DNA of 64,000 nt from an uncultured Selenomonas sp. (GTDB lineage Bacteria > Bacillota > Negativicutes > Selenomonadales > Selenomonadaceae), in NCBI GenBank assembly GCA_934202005.1, contig CAKPXP010000003.1:95220-159219 (forward strand). Direction: 5' to 3'. The notes below the pieces were generated by a model that saw nothing but the letters and a program-made list of their open reading frames with translations, searched no databases and was not told the origin of the DNA. The position numbers and the translations under genes were made by a program. Below, piece after piece: positions 58,593 through 64,000 of the stretch. Numbering within the stretch: position 1 is the first letter of the stretch; every line of letters starts with the position of its first letter.

Positions 58593-59471
58593 ATGAAATT
58601 TCAGGAAATCATCCTGACGCTCAAGCAGTTCTGGAATGAGCAGGGCTGCATTCTCGGCGAGCCTTACGATGTGGAGAAGGGCGCCGGCACGATGAACCCC
58701 TCCACGTTCCTGCGTGTGCTCGGCCCGGAGCCGTGGCACGTCGCCTACGTCGAGCCGTCCCGCCGCCCGGCGGATGGCCGCTATGGAGACAACCCGAACC
58801 GCCTTTACCAGCACCACCAGTTCCAGGTCATCATGAAGCCGTCTCCGGACAATATCCAGGAGCTCTATCTCGCGAGCCTCGAGCGCCTCGGCATCGACCC
58901 GAAGCAGCATGACATCCGCTTCGTGGAAGACAACTGGGAGTCACCGACGCTCGGCGCTTGGGGACGTGGCTGGGAAGTCTGGCTCGACGGCATGGAGATC
59001 ACGCAGTTCACGTATTTCCAGCAGGTCGGCAGCCAGGATGTGCGGCCTGTGGCATCGGAAATCACGTACGGCCTCGAGCGGCTCGCCATGTATATCCAAG
59101 GCGTCGAGAACGTCTATGATATCCAGTGGACGGACGATTATACGTATGGTGATGTGTTCCACCAGAATGAGTATGAGCAGTCCGTCTATGCGTTCGATCT
59201 CTCGGATGAGGCACTGCTCTTCGACCTCTTCGATAAGTACGAAAGGGAAGCGGTGCGCGTCATCGGTAAGGGGTATGTGCATCCGGCCTATGACTATGTT
59301 CTCAAGTGCTCGCATACGTTCAATCTCCTCGACGCGCGCGGTGCCATCAGCGCGACGCAGCGCGCGGCCTTCATCGGCCGCGTGCGCAAGCTCGCGCGTC
59401 TCTGCGCGGAGTGCTATCTGAAACAGCGTGAGGAGCTCGGCTATCCGATGCTTCACAGGGGGGAGAAGTAA
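58593..59471 (+). CDS. glyQ: Glycyl-tRNA synthetase alpha subunit
   Basis: The 292-residue catalytic subunit of the (alpha-beta)2 glycyl-tRNA synthetase. [13 protein letters not shown], the [18 protein letters not shown] motif region and [10 protein letters not shown] are almost invariant in GlyQ. The ATG at 58593 has GAGGAG 8 bases upstream; a longer frame lies in the T-box. glyS begins 1 base after its stop. Confidence 0.97.
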   Translation: MKFQEIILTLKQFWNEQGCILGEPYDVEKGAGTMNPSTFLRVLGPEPWHVAYVEPSRRPADGRYGDNPNRLYQHHQFQVIMKPSPDNIQELYLASLERLGIDPKQHDIRFVEDNWESPTLGAWGRGWEVWLDGMEITQFTYFQQVGSQDVRPVASEITYGLERLAMYIQGVENVYDIQWTDDYTYGDVFHQNEYEQSVYAFDLSDEALLFDLFDKYEREAVRVIGKGYVHPAYDYVLKCSHTFNLLDARGAISATQRAAFIGRVRKLARLCAECYLKQREELGYPMLHRGEK

Positions 59472-59472
59472 T

Positions 59473-61533
59473 ATGGCGAAGGATTTATTACTCGAAATCG
59501 GCACGGAAGAAGTCCCGGCGCATGTGATGCCGGGCGTCCTTGCTCAGCTCAAGGAGCGCGCGGAAAAAGCGTTTCAGGAAAATCGCATCGCATTCGCGTC
59601 AGTGCGCACGCTCGGCACGCCGCGCCGCATGGCGCTGCTCGTAAAGGATCTCGCGGAAAAGCAAGCGGATGTCACGAGCGAGAACCGTGGCCCGTCGGTC
59701 AAGATCGCTTTTGACGCCGACGGCAAACCGACAAAAGCGGCGCAGGGCTTCGCGCGCGGCCAGCATGTCGCTCCGGAGGATCTCGTGGAGAAGGACGGCT
59801 ATGTCTACGCAGTCGTACATGAGACGGGCAAGGAGACGACAGAGCTTCTGAAGACGCTCCTGCCGGAACTCATCTGCGCGTTCTCGTTCCCGAACAACAT
59901 GCGCTGGGGCAGCCTGGAGTTCAAGTTCATCCGTCCGATCCGCTGGCTCGTTGCGCTCTTTGATAGCGAAGTGATCCCGTTCGAGGTGGCCAATGTCACC
60001 TCCGGGCGCGTTTCGCGCGGTCATCGCTTCCTTTCCCAGGGAGACTTCTCGATTGCAAAGGCTGACGACTATGAGAAAGACTGCGAAGCGCAGTACATCA
60101 TCGTCGATCCGGAGAAACGCAAGGCGATGATCCGTGCGCAGATCGAGGCTGTCGCCAAGGAGAACGGCGGACGTGCGGAGATTACAGACGATCTGCTCGA
60201 AGAAGTGCTCTATCTCGTCGAGTACCCGACGGCGCTCTGCGGCCGGTTCGAGGAGAAGTACCTGCAGCTCCCGCCGGAGGCGGTCATTACGCCGATGCGC
60301 GATCATCAGCGGTATTTCCCGGTCAAGGATGATGCGGGCAAACTCCTGCCGCTCTTCATCACCGTGCGCAACGGCGGCAAGGAATATCTCGAGACGGTTC
60401 AGCACGGCAATGAGCGCGTGCTGCGCGCCCGCCTGGCCGACGCACAGTTCTTCTTTGATGAGGATCGCAAGAAGAGCCTCGAGGAACACCGCGACAAGCT
60501 CAAGACTGTTGTATTCCAGCAGGGGCTCGGTACGATGTACGAGAAGACGGAGCGCCTCGCGCAGCTCGCGGACTTCATCGCGGACGAAATCGGTGCCGAT
60601 GAGAAGGCACACAAGCACGCGAGACGCGCGTCGCTTCTTTCAAAAGCGGATCTCGTGACGGGGATGGTCACGGAGTTCACAGAGCTCCAAGGCATCATGG
60701 GCCGCGAGTACGCAAAGCTCGACGGTGAGTGCGAGAAGGTCGCCATTGCCATTGATGAGCACTACATGCCACGCTTTGCAGGGGATGCGCAGCCGCAGAC
60801 GACGGCGGGCCGCATTGTGAGCACGGCGGACAAGATCGATACGATCGTCGGTACGTTCCATCTCGGCAAGATTCCGACGGGCTCGCAGGATCCGTTCGCG
60901 CTGCGCCGCCAGGCACTTGGCCTCGTTCACATGGTGATTGAGGCGAAGTATCATCTGAGCATCTCGCGCCTCGTCGCAAAGGCCATGGATCTCTATGGTA
61001 TCACGGAGGCGGAGGAGCGCGCGAAGATGCAGGCGGATGTGGCGGAATTCCTGCGTCTGCGCCTCCGGAATGTGCTCGAGGTCGAGCAAATTCGTTACGA
61101 TGCCGTGGATGCTGTCCTCGGCGATGTCGACGACATCTATAACGTGCTTCTGCGTGCGCGCGCCGTGACCGCTTTTACTGGTCAGAAAGATGCTGCACGG
61201 TCGATGCAGGCTTTCGTCCGTGTTGCGAATATCGCGCGCAAGAACGCTGCGGAGACGATTTATCCCGAGCGCTTTCATATGGCAGAGGAAAAGGCGCTCT
61301 ATCAGGCGTACACATCGACAAAAAGCGCGGTGGAAAGTCTTGTCAGCGGGGAAGATTTTGAGGGCGCAATCGATGCCCTCACCGAGCTTGTTGCGCCGAT
61401 TGACGCTTTCTTTGACAACGTCATGGTCATGGATAAGGATGAAACGATAAGAGAGAACCGTCTTGCGCTTCTGCGCAGCGTTGACGCTGTTATCCGCGAT
61501 GTTGCGGATTTCACGAAGATTGTCTCGGCGTAA
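59473..61533 (+). CDS. glyS: Glycyl-tRNA synthetase beta subunit
   Basis: The 686-residue tRNA-binding subunit, with LLLEIGTEEVPAHV at the start, SVRTLGTPRRMALLV, NNMRWGSLEFKFIRPI, MRDHQRYFPVKD and DKIDTIVGTFHLGKIPTGSQDPFALRR in separate conserved blocks, then the C-terminal anticodon-binding helical part. The length is normal, so the gene is intact despite the mobile DNA starting 210 bases later. GGGAGAAG precedes the ATG. Confidence 0.97.
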   Translation: MAKDLLLEIGTEEVPAHVMPGVLAQLKERAEKAFQENRIAFASVRTLGTPRRMALLVKDLAEKQADVTSENRGPSVKIAFDADGKPTKAAQGFARGQHVAPEDLVEKDGYVYAVVHETGKETTELLKTLLPELICAFSFPNNMRWGSLEFKFIRPIRWLVALFDSEVIPFEVANVTSGRVSRGHRFLSQGDFSIAKADDYEKDCEAQYIIVDPEKRKAMIRAQIEAVAKENGGRAEITDDLLEEVLYLVEYPTALCGRFEEKYLQLPPEAVITPMRDHQRYFPVKDDAGKLLPLFITVRNGGKEYLETVQHGNERVLRARLADAQFFFDEDRKKSLEEHRDKLKTVVFQQGLGTMYEKTERLAQLADFIADEIGADEKAHKHARRASLLSKADLVTGMVTEFTELQGIMGREYAKLDGECEKVAIAIDEHYMPRFAGDAQPQTTAGRIVSTADKIDTIVGTFHLGKIPTGSQDPFALRRQALGLVHMVIEAKYHLSISRLVAKAMDLYGITEAEERAKMQADVAEFLRLRLRNVLEVEQIRYDAVDAVLGDVDDIYNVLLRARAVTAFTGQKDAARSMQAFVRVANIARKNAAETIYPERFHMAEEKALYQAYTSTKSAVESLVSGEDFEGAIDALTELVAPIDAFFDNVMVMDKDETIRENRLALLRSVDAVIRDVADFTKIVSA

Positions 61534-61576
61534 GGATTAGCTGGAAGCATTGCAGCGTGCTCATGCGAAAACTGCG

Positions 61577-61734
61577 TATAATATAAAGGAATTGCGTAGA
61601 ATAAAATTTTCGTTAGAATATGCTGTGCCCGTCGAATCTCAACCGCCGGAGGGGAACTGAGAAAAGGAACTTTAGCCGGATAAGATATAAACACGCCGTG
61701 AGCCCTGCAAAATCAAGGTTCACGGCTATTTTTG
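61577..61734 (+). ncRNA. Possible orphan leader or small RNA between glyS and the insertion sequence
   Basis: A TATAAT box at 61577-61582 (without a good -35) is followed by about 110 bases without a gene, including a GGAGGGGAAC stretch, then a perfect 10-bp terminator hairpin GCCGTGAGCC (61695-61704) / GGTTCACGGC (61717-61726) with TATTTTTG. It looks like a short terminated transcript, either a small RNA or a riboswitch-like leader whose gene was lost when mobile DNA entered. It could also just be the glyS terminator. Confidence 0.4.
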
Positions 61735-61745
61735 TCTGCATTTTG

Positions 61746-63287
61746 GGCTCTTCTGGCATCACTGTGGGTAGGAAATGCCGCTTTCATTTGTAATCAAGCC
61801 ATATTTTGGACATTCGACTTTCGATTGGGAAGTGGGATGCGGATATCTGAGCATACCAGGTACACCATATCCATCATGTTTTGGATGTTCCTAAAGCCAT
61901 ATGCCTTACGGATGATCAGCTTGATTTTGTTGTTAGTTGCTTCGATTCTCGCATTACTCAGACCGAGGCAGATCGTATTAAGGATATGCTTCTTGTGACG
62001 TTTGATCTTTTTGTAGAGAGCTTTGAAAGCAGGTATTCTGCTATGGCTCGCCCACCAGAGCCAGTGTTTCAACTCAGCCTCCGCCTGCTCAACATCAGTT
62101 GACTTTAACAGAAGCCGCAGTGATTCTTTTAGACAGTAAGCCCTGTACAACTGAGGATCCTTCGCCTGGATTATATCCAGCCGGATCTGCTGCTTTTCGG
62201 TCAGGTGTTCATGAGTTTTGCCAAGCGTGTAGCTGGAATTTTTGATTTCGGATGCATTGGCTCTAGCCGCCTGAACTTCAGAGACGATTTTGTCACCAGC
62301 CTTCGGACGGCCTCGCTTCTGTGGATTATCCCTGGACATTTGCTTTGCCTTCTCATAGGCAACACGCCAGCGATCCTTACGGACTGCGTCAAGCGCCTCC
62401 ATAGCCCATTCGACGACGTGGAAAGGATCTACACAGCGTTCACAATCAGGAGTAAACTCATTGACGCAGTCGGTGATCCAACGTGCTCCATCACCAGTAA
62501 CAACTTTGATGCTGGCGAGCTGATCGTCAGTGAGACTTTTATAAAACTGTTCGAGCACAGATTTGCCGTGGCCATCGGCGACCCAGACAACTGTACTGTT
62601 ATCGTGATTTACGACTATCGTGATGTACTTGTGCCCCTTCCGGTAACTAGTCTCATCGATACCGATATTCACCAAGCCGTTCAAGCGCCTGGCTCGTTCC
62701 GGTTCCAGGTTTCGCAAAGCTCTGGACATGCAATTTCCAACGGTCTGCCAGTCGATCCTCATGTAGCTAGACACAGCGCTGCGCGGTAAATATGTGGCAA
62801 GCCATGCAACTGTCAGATCGAAATCCTTTGTGAAATTGCTCTGGGCATACGCCCACGGAACAGCAGCGGTGATCACACCATGTTCCGGGCAGATGATTCG
62901 ATGGGTAGCCGCTTCGATCTCAACGATGATTCCTGAAAAGTCCAGTCCACGCCAGATCTTATTTTTCTTGGTCGGACGATCGTATCTGGGGAGGTGTCTT
63001 CTCCCGCAGAAAGGGCAGTCATCCTGATGCCAAGCAGTAGGACGAGCCTTGATCCGAAGATGTGTGACACCATCCACATCATTGTAGAAGTTGTAAGATT
63101 CTACAACTGTGTTCTTGACATTGAGAATTTTTTTGCATAAGGTATCAGCAGAAGCCATCTTGATTCTCCTTTATCGTTGATGTTTGGTCGCTGATACTAT
63201 ACAGGAGTCAGGGTGGCTTTTCAATATGTGCTTGTTAAAAACAGTGGGCGAGGCAGAGGCTACTTACCCACAATCATGCCCGAAGCC
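61746..63287. mobile_element. ISL3-family insertion sequence
   Basis: About 1.54 kb with one transposase gene. The ends form imperfect inverted repeats: left CTTCTGGCATCACTGTGGG and right (reversed) CTTCGGGCATGATTGTGGG, within a few bases of each boundary. The 8-base target duplication expected of the family is not visible: the flanks are GCATTTTG and TCTTATAA. The right end cuts a recombinase gene. GC content is lower than in the core genes. Ends are approximate to a few bases. Confidence 0.85.
61794..63158 (-). CDS. ISL3-family transposase
   Basis: A 454-residue DDE transposase. An N-terminal zinc-finger region (WHQDDCPFCGRRHLPRYDRP) and helix-turn-helix are followed by the catalytic core: the first Asp in NIGIDETSYRKGHKY, the second in VTGDGARWI, and the Glu in NARIEATNNKIK. 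The length is complete, so the element may be active. AGGAG lies 7 bases before the ATG. Codon and base use differ from the neighbours. Confidence 0.92.
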   Translation of the reverse strand: MASADTLCKKILNVKNTVVESYNFYNDVDGVTHLRIKARPTAWHQDDCPFCGRRHLPRYDRPTKKNKIWRGLDFSGIIVEIEAATHRIICPEHGVITAAVPWAYAQSNFTKDFDLTVAWLATYLPRSAVSSYMRIDWQTVGNCMSRALRNLEPERARRLNGLVNIGIDETSYRKGHKYITIVVNHDNSTVVWVADGHGKSVLEQFYKSLTDDQLASIKVVTGDGARWITDCVNEFTPDCERCVDPFHVVEWAMEALDAVRKDRWRVAYEKAKQMSRDNPQKRGRPKAGDKIVSEVQAARANASEIKNSSYTLGKTHEHLTEKQQIRLDIIQAKDPQLYRAYCLKESLRLLLKSTDVEQAEAELKHWLWWASHSRIPAFKALYKKIKRHKKHILNTICLGLSNARIEATNNKIKLIIRKAYGFRNIQNMMDMVYLVCSDIRIPLPNRKSNVQNMA

Positions 63288-63966
63288 TCTTATAAATGAG
63301 CTTTACAATCTCGGCGGCCTCGGGATCGACAATCAACTGGTGTTTGTCTTTCGGATCTTTTATGTAGCCGTAGGGGGCAAAGGAGCCGATGTACTGGCCG
63401 TTGCGCCGCTTATAGTCAAACACCTGGCGGATTTTCTTTGAAGTCTGATAGCAGTATTGATCGTTCATTACATTTGTAATCGGAACAATAATGCTGGAAA
63501 CGCTGTCCGGGTTGAGGTAGCTGTCCACATTTTCAGCAAGACTGATAAAACGAACACCCATCTGCACAAACAGGTTGTCAATCAGACTTCCCGCATCGCT
63601 ATAATTCCGGGCAAAACGGGAAAGGTCTTTTACCACAACACAGTTGATTTTCCCACTCATTACATCGGCCAGAAGCCGCTGGAAATTTTCGCGGTTGGCA
63701 TCCGTCCCCGTGTGTCCATCGTCCACATATTCGGAAACGCTTTCAAATTCCTCAATGTGCTTTTGGTAAAAGTCATTCAGCAGGTCGCGCTGGTTTTTTA
63801 CGCTGTTGCTATCGTCTTTTCCTTTTTTCAAATCTTCTTTGGAAAGCCGGATATATTCGCCCAGCCGCCAGCGCCGGATCGTATAAGAGGGAGAGAAACT
63901 CTGTTGAAACCCTCTGTTTTTTGTTGGTTCGTTGTAAAATGAAGTTGAACAGTTAATCAAAAACAA
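63288..63966 (-). pseudogene. Large serine recombinase (TndX/TnpX type), truncated by the insertion sequence
   Basis: The N-terminal resolvase domain of a large serine recombinase used by conjugative or mobilisable transposons. EYIRLSKED holds the catalytic serine; SVKNQRDLL, YVDDGHTGTDANRENFQRLL and VVVKDLSRFARNY follow in order, then the start of the recombinase domain (GSFAPYGYIKDP..IVDPEAAEIVKLIYK). After about 225 residues the frame runs into the insertion sequence end and stops; a normal protein has over 500 residues. The true start is uncertain (TTG at 63966, with the frame open to the window edge). It is AT-rich relative to the chromosome. Confidence 0.85.
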
Positions 63967-64000
63967 AAATCCATAGCGACTTCCTATGTTAAAATGGTTT

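Noticed and set aside
1..64000. CRISPR arrays, prophage modules, restriction or toxin-antitoxin defence genes
   Set aside because: No regularly spaced direct repeats, capsid/terminase-like genes or recognisable defence proteins were seen; only the terminal 2.3 kb is mobile DNA.

Overview
The window is a chromosomal segment of a GC-rich member of the Firmicutes, most likely a motile anaerobe of the Negativicutes (Selenomonadaceae-like). This is inferred from AGGAGG-type ribosome binding sites with frequent TTG/GTG starts, Firmicutes-type regulation (T-box leader, manganese riboswitch, CdaA/CdaR, class II aldolase), flagellar stator genes, a VanW protein, and a complete-looking late anaerobic (cbi-type) cobalamin operon. 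Species cannot be fixed from sequence reading alone. Almost everything up to about 61.7 kb is core chromosome; only the last 2.3 kb is clearly foreign.

Layout. 0-3.4 kb: end of pheT, zapA, pncB, aroE. 3.4-10.6 kb: a small Cys-rich membrane ORF on the minus strand, holA, a structured non-coding stretch before a sugar-nucleotide epimerase, a Fur-type promoter driving feoA-feoB plus a Cys-rich FeoB partner, a ketopantoate-reductase-like gene and an orphan metal-binding lipoprotein. 10.6-16.8 kb: a palindromic repeat element, then minus-strand fba, an RluA-type pseudouridine synthase, uraA, bioB (with an operator-like inverted repeat) and a LysR regulator. 17-30 kb: motAB, acpS-nnr, ilvE, cdaA-cdaR, an aminotransferase, a second repeat element, an alpha/beta hydrolase, small hypotheticals, a VanW protein and a DeoR regulator. 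30.3-36 kb: purEFMN, a cyclohydrolase-only purH, purD. 36-44 kb: alsD, an EAL protein with a degenerate GGDEF, an M29 aminopeptidase, uppP, pth, a radical SAM protein, and a yybP-ykoY riboswitch with terC. 44-55.9 kb: the cobalamin operon cbiF-G-H-J-C-A-cobU-cbiP-cbiB-cobS-pduX-cobD-cobC. 56-61.5 kb: tRNA-Pro(GGG), an ABC-F ATPase, a YbaK-type editing protein, and a glycine T-box with glyQS. 61.7-64 kb: an ISL3-family insertion sequence abutting a truncated large serine recombinase.

The genes form coherent pathways. The purine operon covers several steps of IMP synthesis but lacks the AICAR transformylase half of PurH. The cobalamin operon runs from precorrin-4 methylation through nucleotide-loop assembly and includes the threonine kinase and decarboxylase that make aminopropanol phosphate; cbiK/X, cbiL, cbiD, cbiE, cbiT and cobT must lie elsewhere. 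Most of its genes are coupled by ATGA-type overlaps.

No CRISPR array, prophage or obvious new defence system was found. The least explained items are a TA-flanked palindromic repeat family ending in a GGAACCGCTGATTAAT-like motif (at least three sites), the structured leader ahead of the epimerase, the 57-residue Cys-rich membrane ORF, the split purH, and the glyS-IS junction with a possibly orphaned leader RNA.
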